A DNA stretch of 55,066 nt from Kushneria aurantia DSM 21353 (lineage in GTDB: Bacteria > Pseudomonadota > Gammaproteobacteria > Pseudomonadales > Halomonadaceae): NCBI RefSeq assembly GCF_000382245.1, contig NZ_KB907885.1:1-55066 (forward strand), given 5' to 3'. Each line of letters begins with the position of its first letter. Positions within the stretch are counted from its first letter, which is position 1. The translations under genes were made by a program, and so were the position numbers. A model generated the notes under the pieces. The model saw only the letters and a program-made list of their open reading frames with translations. It did not search any database and had not been told where the DNA came from. Below, piece by piece: positions 15,652 through 24,463 of this stretch.

Positions 15652-18069
15652 ATGGGCCAGCGTTTCCTGTTGACGGTCGCTTCGATGACCGGTCTGCTGT
15701 CGAGCACCGCCTGGGCGGCGCCGCAACCGCTACCGGCCGATCGGCTCGACTGGCAGGCCTGGGGCAGTAACCGACCCGCCGGTTCGCTCTGTCGTGGGCG
15801 CTATGTCGTGCCGAACTACGAGATCGAGGCCGGCGACACGCCCGAGACGATCCGCAGCGAGTCCGATCGCGCGGGTTACGCCGGCGACGGCGTCACTACC
15901 CTGGCGGGAGAAGTCGTACTGCGGCGCGGCAACCAGCAGTTGCAGGCGCAGCAGGCAACCCTCAACGAGGCGCGTAGCAACGTTGCCCTCTCCGGCGGTG
16001 TTACCTACCGCCAGCCGGGACTGCTGGTGCGTGGCGATGACGGCGACGTATCGCTCGACAGCGATGCCGCCAGCATTGACCAGGCGCACTACGTGGCTCA
16101 TGAGCAGCGCCTGCGCGGCGACGCTGCGCGGCTGGAGCGGCTGGAGGATGGCCGCTATCGCTTCAGCGACGCGACCTTTACCACCTGCGAGCCGCAGTCG
16201 CGTCTGTGGCGGCTGGCCGCCAGTGATATTACGCTGGACCGCGAAAACGGCTACGGCACCGCCACCCATGCGCGCATGGAGATCGAGGAGGTACCGGTCT
16301 TTTACTGGCCCTGGCTGCGCTTTCCCATTGATGACCGCCGCCTGTCGGGTTTTCTGTGGCCCTCGGTGAGCCACTCCAGTGACGGCGGCCTCGATTACGC
16401 TCAGCCCTACTATCTGAACCTCGCCCCCAACTACGATGCCACCGTCACGCCACGCTTCGTTACCGGTCGCGGCGCGGCACTGGGCGTCCAGACGCGTTAT
16501 CTGTTCGAGGAGGACGCCGGACAGTTCGAGGGCAACTATCTGCCCGATGACAATGAGGAAGGCGGCGACAAGCGCTGGTTTGTGAACTATGCCCATGACG
16601 GTCGTTTCGATGCGCGCACCGACTATAATCTGCGTTACGGCGCGGCCAGCGACGCCGACTATTTCGACGACTTCGGACAGACGTTCGACGAGCAGCAGAC
16701 CGATAACCTCGAGCGGCTGGCGCGGCTCAACTACAGTGGCACCACCTGGAATCTGCAGGCGCGGGCGCGAGGTTATCAGCGCCTGGACGATAACGACAGC
16801 GACAGTGACAAGCCCTTCTACGAGCTGCCGGCGCTGACCGCCAGCGCTCGCTGGGACCAGCCCGGCGGGCTTTATCAGGAGTTCGGCTCCAGCGCCACCT
16901 GGTTCTGGCGCGACGTCGATTACGACGATGGCTCGATCATTCCGGAAGAGTCGGTAACCGGGACGCGGCTGCATCTGTCGCCGGCAGCAGGCTATCGCCG
17001 CTCGCCGAGCTGGGGCTTTGTCGAGCCGCGCGCCCAACTGCTGGCGACCCAGTATGATCTCGACTGGCGCGGCGACAGCCGCACAGCGGGTTTTGACAGC
17101 ACCCCCGGGCGCGCGCTGCCGGTACTGTCGGTGGACTCCGGGCTGGTGTTCGAGCGGGATGCCACGATTTTCGGCAGCGACTGGCGCCAGACGCTGGAGC
17201 CGCGTCTCTACTACGCCTATGTCCCCTATACCGATCAGTCGGAGTTGCCGCAGTTCGATACCCGCGAGCAGCCTATCTCCTGGTCACAGCTGTGGTCTCC
17301 CTATCGCTTCAGCGGCCCTGACCGCGTCGGCGACATCAACAAGGTCTCCTACGGCTTGACCAGCCGTTTTCTCGAGGATGACAGCGGCCGTCAACGGCTG
17401 GCGCTGTCGCTGGGGCAGAGCTACTACTTCGAGGATCGTGACGTGGTCGACGCACGCTTTGATGATCGTATCGACGAGCAGAGCAACCTCTACTATTTCC
17501 ACCATCGCAATCGTTCACCGATCATTGCTCAGGCGGACTGGCAGGTGACCGACCGCTGGTCTGTGAGCCAGTCGCTGTTTTACGACGAGATCCGCAACCG
17601 CACCGAGAAGGCATCCAGCTATCTGTCGTATCGCGACGAGGATCAGCTGGTGCTCAATCTTGGTTACCGCTGGCAGGTGGCCGATTTCGACCCCTTTGGC
17701 GACGAGGACGAGCGCACCAGCTACAACCGCGAGGAGTTCGACAGCTCTTTCGCCTGGCGCGTCACCCCGGCCGTCTCGCTGCTGGGGCGCTATCTGTATG
17801 ACCAGACCAACAGCCGTGCGCTGGAAAAGCTTGCCGGTGTCCGATTCAATGACTGCTGCTACGGCGTCCAGCTTGCCTGGCGGGAGTACATCGATGACCG
17901 CGACACGGCGCGCATCGGCGACGACGAGACCGAAAGGGGCATCTTTCTGAGTTTCATCTTCAAGGGCCTGGGCAGTGTTGGTTCGGGTGGCAGCAGCGGC
18001 TATTTCGCCGATGCCATTCCGGGCGTGCGCGATGAGGACTTCGGCGCCTGGCAGGGCCCGAACTACTGA
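15652..18069 (+). CDS. lptD: LPS-assembly outer-membrane protein LptD
   Basis: An 805-residue outer-membrane beta-barrel that, with LptE, inserts LPS into the outer leaflet. It has a signal peptide (MGQRFLLTVASMTGLLSSTAWAA), an OstA/LptA-like periplasmic jelly roll to about residue 210 (GDTPETIRSES, EVVLRRGNQQLQAQQATLNE), then the barrel beginning PVFYWPWLRFPIDDRRLSGFL. Four cysteines are visible: one near residue 47 (SLCRGRY), one near 180 (TTCEPQSRLW) and a pair near 722 (FNDCCYGVQL), the pattern needed for the interdomain disulfides. It is first gene of the lptD-surA-rsmA-apaGH series. Confidence 0.96.
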   Translation: MGQRFLLTVASMTGLLSSTAWAAPQPLPADRLDWQAWGSNRPAGSLCRGRYVVPNYEIEAGDTPETIRSESDRAGYAGDGVTTLAGEVVLRRGNQQLQAQQATLNEARSNVALSGGVTYRQPGLLVRGDDGDVSLDSDAASIDQAHYVAHEQRLRGDAARLERLEDGRYRFSDATFTTCEPQSRLWRLAASDITLDRENGYGTATHARMEIEEVPVFYWPWLRFPIDDRRLSGFLWPSVSHSSDGGLDYAQPYYLNLAPNYDATVTPRFVTGRGAALGVQTRYLFEEDAGQFEGNYLPDDNEEGGDKRWFVNYAHDGRFDARTDYNLRYGAASDADYFDDFGQTFDEQQTDNLERLARLNYSGTTWNLQARARGYQRLDDNDSDSDKPFYELPALTASARWDQPGGLYQEFGSSATWFWRDVDYDDGSIIPEESVTGTRLHLSPAAGYRRSPSWGFVEPRAQLLATQYDLDWRGDSRTAGFDSTPGRALPVLSVDSGLVFERDATIFGSDWRQTLEPRLYYAYVPYTDQSELPQFDTREQPISWSQLWSPYRFSGPDRVGDINKVSYGLTSRFLEDDSGRQRLALSLGQSYYFEDRDVVDARFDDRIDEQSNLYYFHHRNRSPIIAQADWQVTDRWSVSQSLFYDEIRNRTEKASSYLSYRDEDQLVLNLGYRWQVADFDPFGDEDERTSYNREEFDSSFAWRVTPAVSLLGRYLYDQTNSRALEKLAGVRFNDCCYGVQLAWREYIDDRDTARIGDDETERGIFLSFIFKGLGSVGSGGSSGYFADAIPGVRDEDFGAWQGPNY

Positions 18070-18220
18070 GCAGTGTGGGGCCGGCCCCGTGCCGGCGCCA
18101 TCGAACGCTATCGGTAACATCAAGAGAGCAGTCATGAAAGCAGCTACCAGGGAAAACCTGAATAACCCGGCGAGCGAGATGAAGCGCAAGGCGCACGGCG
18201 CGCAGCAGGTGAGACATAAC

Positions 18221-19261
18221 ATGGGGTCAGGCGAGTCTTCGAACACCGCGCGACGCAGCGATTCGCTCGCGCAGACGGTTATGCGGTGTTTCCCCGGGAC
18301 TCTGGCCGCCATCGGCCTCGCACTGAGTCTGGCTATCGCCGCGCCGGCGCAGGCCGAGGTGCAGCAGCTCGACCGGGTGATTGCGGTCGTCAACGACGAC
18401 GCCATCATGGCCGGTGACCTTAACGACCGCGTGCGACAGGTGCGCCAGCAGATCAGTTCGCGCGGTATCGCCGAACCGGATGACGAAGAGCTGCGCGAGC
18501 AGGTGCTGTCGCGCATGATCACCGAGCAGATTCAACTGCAGATGGCCGAGCGCGCCAACCTGAGCGTCAGCGACAGCGAGCTCAATCAGGCGATGCGTCA
18601 GGTGGCGTCGCGCAACAATATGACCCTCGAGCAGTTCGCCGACCGCCTGGAGCAGGAGCAGCTGAGCTATGCTGACGTGCGCGAGCAGATTCGCCGCGAG
18701 ATTCTGATCAATCAGATTCAACAGCGCCGGGTGGCCAGCCAGGTCAGCGTCTCCGACCGCGAGGTCGATCAGTACCTGGAAACCGCCGGCAGCAATGCCG
18801 GGGTGCAGTACCATCTGGCCCATATTCTGATCTCGGTGCCGCAGGCGCCGACGCCGCAGCAGGCCGAGGCGGCGCGCAGTGAGATCGAACAGCTGCGTCA
18901 GTCGATCGTCTCCGGTCAGGTCGACTTCCAGCAGGCCGCCGCGGCCCGTTCCGACGGTCCCCGGGCGCTGGACGGTGGCGATCTGGGATGGCGCACCGGT
19001 GCCGAGATGCCGACCATCTTCGCCGATGTGGTGCCCGACCTGAGTGTCGGTGAGGTCAGCGAGCCGATCCGCAGTCCCAGCGGCTATCACCTGGTCAAGC
19101 TGCTCGATGAGCGTGGCGGCGGTAATGTCGAACAGCAGCGCGAACAGGTGCGACGCACCCTGTTTCAGCGCAAGGTCGACGAGGCGCTGGAGGCCTGGAT
19201 TCAGGAAATTCGCGCTTCTGCCTGGATCGACAATCGCCTCGATCAGCCCGGCGTGCAGTAA
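18221..19261 (+). CDS. surA: Periplasmic chaperone/peptidyl-prolyl isomerase SurA, single parvulin domain
   Basis: A SurA-type periplasmic chaperone for outer-membrane proteins such as LptD. A signal segment (LAAIGLALSLAIAAPAQA) is followed by the SurA N-domain (VQQLDRVIAVVNDDAIMAGDLNDRV, QVLSRMITEQIQLQMAER) and one parvulin domain (YHLAHILISVPQAPT to FADVVPDLSVGEVSEPIRSPSGYHLVKLLD). Escherichia SurA has two parvulin domains and 428 residues; here only one is present, in 346 residues. I chose ATG 18221 because AGGTGA precedes it at good spacing; ATG 18134 (29 codons longer) and ATG 18281-type shorter forms are alternatives. Confidence 0.9.
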   Translation: MGSGESSNTARRSDSLAQTVMRCFPGTLAAIGLALSLAIAAPAQAEVQQLDRVIAVVNDDAIMAGDLNDRVRQVRQQISSRGIAEPDDEELREQVLSRMITEQIQLQMAERANLSVSDSELNQAMRQVASRNNMTLEQFADRLEQEQLSYADVREQIRREILINQIQQRRVASQVSVSDREVDQYLETAGSNAGVQYHLAHILISVPQAPTPQQAEAARSEIEQLRQSIVSGQVDFQQAAAARSDGPRALDGGDLGWRTGAEMPTIFADVVPDLSVGEVSEPIRSPSGYHLVKLLDERGGGNVEQQREQVRRTLFQRKVDEALEAWIQEIRASAWIDNRLDQPGVQ

Positions 19262-19286
19262 GCACGGTCCGTGCCGATCCCCTTTC

Positions 19287-19310
19287 GGGCCGCGAATATA
19301 CTCGCGGCCC
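19287..19310 (+). terminator. GC-rich hairpin between surA and rsmA
   Basis: GGGCCGCGA pairs with TCGCGGCCC around ATATAC. Only TCTT follows, so it is more likely an attenuating or processing hairpin than a full stop. Confidence 0.4.
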
Positions 19311-19353
19311 TCTTGTCGCCGATAGCCCGCCTTCGCTATGAGCAGGAATTCCG

Positions 19354-20157
19354 ATGACACGACAACCGGCGCCCATGCGGGCGCGCAAGCGTTTCGGCCA
19401 GAATTTCCTGACCGACGACAGCGTCATCGAGCGCATTGCCGGCGCGATTGCTCCCCGTGAGGGCGAGCGACTGATCGAGATCGGTCCGGGTCAGGGGGCG
19501 CTTACCGAAGCGCTGCTGGCGGCTCATGGCGCGCTTGATGTGATCGAGCTGGATCGCGATTTGATTCCGGGGCTGCGCGCCCGCTTTTTCAACTATCCGG
19601 ACCTGCGCATTATCGAGGGCGATGCACTGGCCTTCGACTTTGCCGCTCTGCGCGGTGACGGGCCAGCGCTGCGGGTGGTGGGCAATCTGCCCTACAACAT
19701 CTCGACGCCGCTGATCTTTCATCTGCTGGCCGCCGGCGACGCTATACGGGACATGCACTTCATGCTGCAAAAGGAGGTGGTGGCGCGGCTGGCGGCCGAG
19801 CCCGGCAGTGGCGACTGGGGGCGGCTGTCGGTGATGACGCGCTACTACTGCGACGTGATCTCGCTGTTCGATGTCCCGCCGAGTGCCTTCGTGCCGCAGC
19901 CCAAAGTCGACTCTGCGGTGGTCAGGCTGGTGCCACGCCGCGGCGATAGGCTACACGCACACGATGAACAGCGGCTCTCCGATCTGGTGCGTCGCGCTTT
20001 CGCCCAGCGCCGCAAGACGCTGCGTAACAATCTGCGCGGCGTAATTGACGCCGCCGAGCTGGAAGCGCTGGGTATCGACCCCGGCCGGCGTCCTGAGACG
20101 CTCGGCGTGGCGGCGTACGTTGCCATCGCCAACCACCTCCATGAGGCGGCGTCATGA
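19354..20157 (+). CDS. rsmA: 16S rRNA (A1518/A1519-N6)-dimethyltransferase
   Basis: A 267-residue KsgA/RsmA enzyme that dimethylates two adjacent adenines in the 3' hairpin of 16S rRNA. Motifs: RKRFGQNFLTD at the start, AdoMet loop IEIGPGQGALTEALL, and catalytic VVGNLPYNISTPLIFHLL; C-terminal RRAFAQRRKTLRNNL. The pdxA gene found between surA and rsmA in enterics is absent. The stop overlaps the apaG start by four bases (ATGA). Confidence 0.97.
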   Translation: MTRQPAPMRARKRFGQNFLTDDSVIERIAGAIAPREGERLIEIGPGQGALTEALLAAHGALDVIELDRDLIPGLRARFFNYPDLRIIEGDALAFDFAALRGDGPALRVVGNLPYNISTPLIFHLLAAGDAIRDMHFMLQKEVVARLAAEPGSGDWGRLSVMTRYYCDVISLFDVPPSAFVPQPKVDSAVVRLVPRRGDRLHAHDEQRLSDLVRRAFAQRRKTLRNNLRGVIDAAELEALGIDPGRRPETLGVAAYVAIANHLHEAAS

Positions 20158-20537
20158 TCGACGCGGCGCAGCTGATCGCTGTCGAGGTGGAGAGTTTCTA
20201 TTTGCCGGAGGAGTCGGAACCGGCGCAGCGGCGCTTTGTGTTCGGCTATCGGATCGCTATTCGCAACCAGAGCGACTATTCGATTCAACTGTTGGCGCGC
20301 TACTGGCGCATCTCCCAGGGCAGCGGCGAAATACGCGAGGTGCGCGGCGAGGGGGTGGTCGGCCGCCGACCGCTGATTGCACCCGGGTTGCCGTTCAATT
20401 ACGCCAGCCGAGCGGTGCTCGACAGCGAGGTGGGGGTGATGGAGGGCAGCTACACTTTCATGGCGCCGGCAATAGGAGAGACCTTCGATGTCGCCATTGC
20501 GCCCTTTCGACTGGCGCGGCCGCTCTATCTGCACTGA
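20154..20537 (+). CDS. apaG: ApaG domain protein (CorD)
   Basis: A 127-residue all-beta protein: VEVESFYLPEESEPAQRRFVFGYRIAI, YWRISQGSGEIREVRGEGVVG, FNYASRAVLDSEVGVMEGSYTF. ApaG proteins have an immunoglobulin-like fold and are encoded with rsmA and apaH in many gammaproteobacteria; the molecular role is unsettled. Translationally coupled to rsmA by ATGA overlap. Confidence 0.95.
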   Translation: MIDAAQLIAVEVESFYLPEESEPAQRRFVFGYRIAIRNQSDYSIQLLARYWRISQGSGEIREVRGEGVVGRRPLIAPGLPFNYASRAVLDSEVGVMEGSYTFMAPAIGETFDVAIAPFRLARPLYLH

Positions 20538-20567
20538 GGGTTGCCGCTCGACCGTCTGGAGAAGCTC

Positions 20568-21392
20568 ATGACCACCTGGGCCATCGGCGATCTGCATGGC
20601 TGCCTGCGGGAGTTCGAGACCCTGCTCGAACGGATCGACTTCACTCCCGGCCGTGATCGCCTGTGGATCGTCGGCGATATTGCCAATCGCGGCCCCGAGC
20701 CGCTCGAAACCCTGCGCCGGGTATACGCGCTGCGCGAGCACGCCGAGGTGGTGTTGGGCAACCACGACCTGCACATGCTGGCGGTGGCCTACGGCCACGG
20801 CAAGGCCAAACGCTCCGATACCCTGGCCTCGATTCTGGCTGCCGCGGATCGCGACGAACTGCTCGAATGGCTGCGGCGTCGGCCACTGCTGGTGACCAAC
20901 GACGACGCCACGGTGGTGATGACCCACGCCGGGCTGCCACCGCAGTGGTCGGTCCGCGAGGCCGGCGGCTACGCCCGGGAAGCCGAGATGGTGCTGGGCG
21001 GCGCGGCGTTTTTCGACTTTCTGCCGCAGCTTTATGGCAATACGCCGGCGCGTTTCGAGCCGCAGCTGGAGGGCGATGACCGGCTGCGCGCGATCATCAA
21101 CGTCTTTACCCGCATGCGCTTTATCAACGCCGACGGCGAGCTCGACTTCGCTGCCAAGGAGGGCCTCGACACTGCGCCCAACGACTTTTACCCCTGGTTC
21201 TGCTTTCGGCGCCCCGACAGTGCGCGGCTGGTATTCGGCCACTGGGCGGCGCTGGAGGGGCAGACGCCGGGCGCTCGTGCGGCGGTATACGCTACCGATA
21301 CCGGCTGCGTCTGGGGCGGGGCGCTGAGCGCCCTGGCTATCGACAGCGGGCGCTGGGTCAGGGTGCCGAGCCGCAAGCCGCGGCGCGAATGA
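20568..21392 (+). CDS. apaH: Symmetrical bis(5'-nucleosyl)-tetraphosphatase
   Basis: A 274-residue metallophosphatase splitting Ap4A to two ADP, a stress-nucleotide turnover and RNA-decapping enzyme. Metal-binding signatures are TTWAIGDLHGCLREFETLL, WIVGDIANRGPEPLETL and VVLGNHDLHMLAVAYG, with MTHAGLPPQWS downstream. The start is ATG 20568 preceded by TGGAG; an in-frame ATG nine codons upstream would add MPLDRLEKL, unlike family starts. Confidence 0.96.
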   Translation: MTTWAIGDLHGCLREFETLLERIDFTPGRDRLWIVGDIANRGPEPLETLRRVYALREHAEVVLGNHDLHMLAVAYGHGKAKRSDTLASILAAADRDELLEWLRRRPLLVTNDDATVVMTHAGLPPQWSVREAGGYAREAEMVLGGAAFFDFLPQLYGNTPARFEPQLEGDDRLRAIINVFTRMRFINADGELDFAAKEGLDTAPNDFYPWFCFRRPDSARLVFGHWAALEGQTPGARAAVYATDTGCVWGGALSALAIDSGRWVRVPSRKPRRE

Positions 21393-21435
21393 AGACGCCA
21401 TTATGTTATCCAGCCGATCCGGCGGGAGTGCCACC

Positions 21436-21774
21436 ATGAGCTTCAAACATCTCGATCACGCAACGCTTGAACGCTGGCTCGGGGAGGGCGGCGTCGAGAT
21501 CGTCGACATCCGCGATCCACTCAGTTTCAGCAGCGGCCATATTCCGGGTAGCCGCCATCTCGACAATGCGTCGCTGGGGCAGTTTATCGATGCGACGCCG
21601 AGCGAGCGGCCGGTGGTGGTGGTCTGCTATCACGGCCACTCCAGCCAGCAGGCGGCGGACTGGCTGTGCGGCCAGGGCTATCAGGAAGTCTACAGCCTCG
21701 ACGGCGGTTTTACGCACTGGCAGTACCATCATCCCGAGCGCTTCGAGCGCGATGATGGGGCCGGTGCGTCGTGA
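21436..21774 (+). CDS. glpE: Thiosulfate sulfurtransferase GlpE (single rhodanese domain)
   Basis: A 112-residue rhodanese. VEIVDIRDPLSFSSGHIPGSRHL is the N-terminal signature and VVVVCYHGHSSQQAADWL holds the active-site Cys loop (CYHGHS), as in GlpE, which transfers sulfane sulfur to cyanide or thioredoxin. The start is ATG 21436 after GGGAG. The stop overlaps the cca GTG start (GTGA). Confidence 0.93.
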   Translation: MSFKHLDHATLERWLGEGGVEIVDIRDPLSFSSGHIPGSRHLDNASLGQFIDATPSERPVVVVCYHGHSSQQAADWLCGQGYQEVYSLDGGFTHWQYHHPERFERDDGAGAS

Positions 21775-22886
21775 TCCGCTTCGCGCACGACGCAGCGGTC
21801 GCCGGGCTTGCCTGCTACTGCGTGGGTGGCGCGGTGCGCGATGAGTTGCTGGGTATTCCCCACACCGATCGCGACTGGATCGTGGTGGGGGCTACCGCCG
21901 AGGACATGACGCGGCGCGGCTTTCGGCCGGTGGGGCGCGACTTTCCGGTTTTTCTGCATCCGTACAGTCACGAGGAGTACGCCCTGGCGCGCACCGAGCG
22001 CAAGTCGGGGCGCGGCTACACCGGGTTTGTCGTCCACGCCGAGCCGACGGTAACGCTGGAGGAGGATCTCGAGCGTCGCGATTTCACCATTAACGCCATG
22101 GCGCTGGATGCCGAAGGGCGAATCATCGACCCTTTCGGCGGTCGCGCCGACTGCGAGGCGCGCGTGCTGCGCCACGTGTCGCCGGCCTTCGCCGAGGATC
22201 CGCTGCGCATTCTGCGTGCCGCCCGCTTCGTGGCTCGCCTGCGCCCGTGCGGCTTTGCCGTGGCCGAGGCAACGCTGGATCTGATGAAAGCCATGGTCGC
22301 CGCCGGTGAGGTCGAGGCGCTGGTCGCCGAGCGGGTGTGGCAGGAGGTCGAGCGCGCCCTGAACGCGCCGGCAGCAGAGGCTTTTTTCGAACTGCTCGAT
22401 GACTGTGGTGCGCTGACAGTGCTGATCCCCGAGCTGGAGGGGCGTCTCGCGGCAGGGCTTGAGCGCATGACGGCGGGTGCAGACGCCCCGGCACGGCTGG
22501 CGCTGCTGCTGGCCGATCTCGGTGTCGATGCGCTGAGTGCGTTGAGCGAGCGGTTGCGCCTGCCCAATACCTTTCGCGAACGGGCGCTGATGGTGGCTGA
22601 CAGCCGTGCTCTGCTGGACAGCGCCCCCGATGCCGAGCAGGTGCTGCAGTGGTGCCGGGCGATGGACGCCTGGCGGCGTCCGCAGCGACTGGAGGCGCTG
22701 CTGGCCACTCTTGACGCGGGCGGTTTCGAGCTGCCGATTGCGCAGCTGGTCCGGGCAGTGGCAGCCGCGCGCGAAGTTTCGCCTCAGGGGCTGATGGGCG
22801 CAGGTTATCGGGGCGCCGAACTGGGGTTGATGATCGAGTCCGAGCGCGAGCGTCTTATCGCACAAGCGTTGCTGGCATCGTCGTAA
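21771..22886 (+). CDS. cca: CCA-adding tRNA nucleotidyltransferase (no HD domain)
   Basis: A 371-residue class II enzyme that builds or repairs the 3' CCA of tRNAs. YCVGGAVRDELLGIPHTDRDWIVVGA holds the catalytic DxD-type strand, EDLERRDFTINAMALD the second motif, and EDPLRILRAARFVARL the neck. The Escherichia enzyme is 412 residues with a C-terminal HD phosphohydrolase; no HD signature is visible here, so phosphatase activity is unlikely. The GTG start is coupled to glpE. The last 32 bases overlap the convergent folK. Confidence 0.95.
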   Translation: MIRFAHDAAVAGLACYCVGGAVRDELLGIPHTDRDWIVVGATAEDMTRRGFRPVGRDFPVFLHPYSHEEYALARTERKSGRGYTGFVVHAEPTVTLEEDLERRDFTINAMALDAEGRIIDPFGGRADCEARVLRHVSPAFAEDPLRILRAARFVARLRPCGFAVAEATLDLMKAMVAAGEVEALVAERVWQEVERALNAPAAEAFFELLDDCGALTVLIPELEGRLAAGLERMTAGADAPARLALLLADLGVDALSALSERLRLPNTFRERALMVADSRALLDSAPDAEQVLQWCRAMDAWRRPQRLEALLATLDAGGFELPIAQLVRAVAAAREVSPQGLMGAGYRGAELGLMIESERERLIAQALLASS

Positions 22887-23412
22887 ACGCGGTCGGCGTG
22901 GCGCTCGAGAGGCGCTGGCCGCGCCACTCGAAGTCGACCGGCCACAGCGCCTGGCGGTCGGCGTCGAAGGCATGCCACATCGCGCGGTAGGGCTGGCCGC
23001 CGAGCGGATGGCGGCGCTCGCCGAAGCTCTCCGCCAGCGGCCTCAGCACGAAGGCGTTGAAGTCGATCTCGTCGCGGGGCAGGGTGACGCCGTCGATGGT
23101 GCCGGTCAGCGCGTCGACGGTGAGGATATCGATATCCAGTGAGCGGGCACTGAACTTCGGCGCGCTGTGGTCGCGGCCGTTGGCGCGCTCCACCGCCTTG
23201 CACCAGGCGCTGGTCTCGGCCACTGTCATATTGCAGTGCGCCCCTGCCACCAGGTTATAGAAGTTGTGCGGGCTGTTAAAGCCCACCGGGCGGCTTTCGA
23301 AAATGCGCGACAGCCACAGCGTGCCGAAAGCGTCATTGAGCGCCGTCAGTGCCGCGCCGATGCGCCTTTCGCGGTCGCTGTTGCTGCCCAGGCTGAAGAG
23401 CACGAAGGCCAT
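22855..23412 (-). CDS. folK: 2-amino-4-hydroxy-6-hydroxymethyldihydropteridine pyrophosphokinase
   Basis: A 185-residue HPPK of folate synthesis: FVLFSLGSNSDRERRI, SRIFESRPVGFNSPHNFYNLVAG, and KFSARSLDIDILTVD. It transfers pyrophosphate from ATP to the pterin before sulfonamide-sensitive DHPS. The family motif normally reads G.R.IDLDIL with PR...R; here SARSLDIDIL and LPRDEIDFNAFVLRPL keep the key residues. Its ATG shares one base with the folB stop, so the two pterin genes are coupled. Confidence 0.92.
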   Translation of the reverse strand: MAFVLFSLGSNSDRERRIGAALTALNDAFGTLWLSRIFESRPVGFNSPHNFYNLVAGAHCNMTVAETSAWCKAVERANGRDHSAPKFSARSLDIDILTVDALTGTIDGVTLPRDEIDFNAFVLRPLAESFGERRHPLGGQPYRAMWHAFDADRQALWPVDFEWRGQRLSSATPTAFTTMPATLVR

Positions 23413-23768
23413 CAGTGGCGCTCGCCGCGCTCGATGCGCACGCCGACGAAGGCGGCATCCGCCACCGCACCGGGTTTTTTCAGCGTCAGCCGCAGCCAGC
23501 CAATGGCGAACTCCTCGCGCAGCAGGGCGGCGATGCGTTCGGCGAAGGTCTCTACCAGCTCGAAGCGGTTGTCGGCGCAGAACTGCTTGAGCCGGGCGCT
23601 GATGGCGGCGTAGTCGAGGGTGGCATTGAGATCGTCACCTGCGGCGGCGGTGCCAATATCGCAGCCCAGCTCCAGCGTCAGCGACAGGCGCTGATGGATG
23701 CGCTTTTCCCACTCATAAACGCCGATCACCGCCTCCAGCCGGAGGTCTTCGATCAGTACGGTATCCAG
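23412..23768 (-). CDS. folB: Dihydroneopterin aldolase
   Basis: A 118-residue aldolase acting just before FolK. DTVLIEDLRLEAVIGVYEWEKRIHQRL holds the substrate Glu loop, LDYAAISARL and RFELVETFAERIAALLREEF the active-site surface, and LTLKKPGAVADAAFVGVRIERG the end. Homology begins at a CTG codon (23766-23768) that has AGGAGG four bases upstream. The only ATG start, at 23816, has no clear SD and would add 16 unrelated residues. A CTG start is rare, so the ATG form remains possible. Confidence 0.9.
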   Translation of the reverse strand: MDTVLIEDLRLEAVIGVYEWEKRIHQRLSLTLELGCDIGTAAAGDDLNATLDYAAISARLKQFCADNRFELVETFAERIAALLREEFAIGWLRLTLKKPGAVADAAFVGVRIERGERH

Positions 23769-23919
23769 AAAGCCTCCTGATGAGCGCAAGGCCGATGATT
23801 GTACTCTCCATGCCATCGACTGTCCCGGTGTGACCGAGTGCCCGGCGACGAAGAACCTGGTACTCTACTCTGGTCAGCCGTACGTAAAGGTTTTTCGCTA
23901 ACGCCGCTGGAGGCATCAA

Positions 23920-24126
23920 ATGATCAAGACGATTGAAGCCATCGTGGATGACGCCGGTCAACTTCGTCTGGCCGAGCCGCTCAAGGTGAAGGGTGTTCAT
24001 CGCGCGTTGGTCACGATACTGGACGAACCGCCTTCGCAGGCGCTTGAAACGGCATTGTTGTCGGAGTCGGGCCTGTCGGACTGGGCGCGTCACGAGGAGG
24101 ACGAGGCGTGGTCGCACCTGCAGTAG
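23920..24126 (+). CDS. Antitoxin of a PemIK/MazEF-like pair
   Basis: A 68-residue protein with an N-terminal strand-rich part (IKTIEAIVDDAGQLRLAEPLKVKG, resembling short AbrB/AF2212-type antitoxin starts) and an acidic C-terminal tail (SDWARHEEDEAW) of the kind that wraps a toxin. GGAGG precedes the ATG. The downstream toxin gene starts inside its last codons, so synthesis is coupled. The exact family is uncertain; identity as antitoxin rests mainly on the neighbour. Confidence 0.75.
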   Translation: MIKTIEAIVDDAGQLRLAEPLKVKGVHRALVTILDEPPSQALETALLSESGLSDWARHEEDEAWSHLQ

Positions 24127-24446
24127 GCGCCGTGGTGCTGGTGCCTTTTCCGTTTTCCGATCTGTCAGCCTCGAAGTTGCGCCCGGCGCTGGTGCTGGCA
24201 AGCGCCGGGCGCGGTGACTGGGTCTGCGCGCAGATTACCAGTAACCCCTATGCCGATAGCAGTGCGATCGAACTCGGTAAAGCCGGTTACTCGCAGGGTA
24301 GTCTCGAGCGTGTCAGCTATATTCGACCCAACAAGCTGTTTACCGCCAGCGAAAGTCTCTTTCGCCGCAATGTGGCGCAGGTCACCCGCCCCATAATGAA
24401 CGATACGGTAGAAGCGGTGGTGGGCCTGCTGCGTGGTTCAGTCTGA
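24108..24446 (+). CDS. PemK/MazF-family toxin (endoribonuclease)
   Basis: A 112-residue protein with the PemK/MazF pattern: GAVVLVPFPFSDLSASKLRPALVLA at the start, DWVCAQITSNPYAD, and ERVSYIRPNKLFTASESLFRRNVAQVT. These enzymes cut mRNA when free of antitoxin. The start is GTG 24108 with GAGGAGG upstream, overlapping the antitoxin by 19 bases. The pair interrupts the usual folB-tsaD neighbourhood. Confidence 0.85.
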   Translation: MVAPAVGAVVLVPFPFSDLSASKLRPALVLASAGRGDWVCAQITSNPYADSSAIELGKAGYSQGSLERVSYIRPNKLFTASESLFRRNVAQVTRPIMNDTVEAVVGLLRGSV

Positions 24447-24463
24447 CGTTTGCAAGCGTTATT

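Noticed and set aside
15730-17037. Minus-strand frame opposite lptD
   Set aside because: LptD on the plus strand has signal peptide, barrel and cysteine pattern; the antisense frame shows none.
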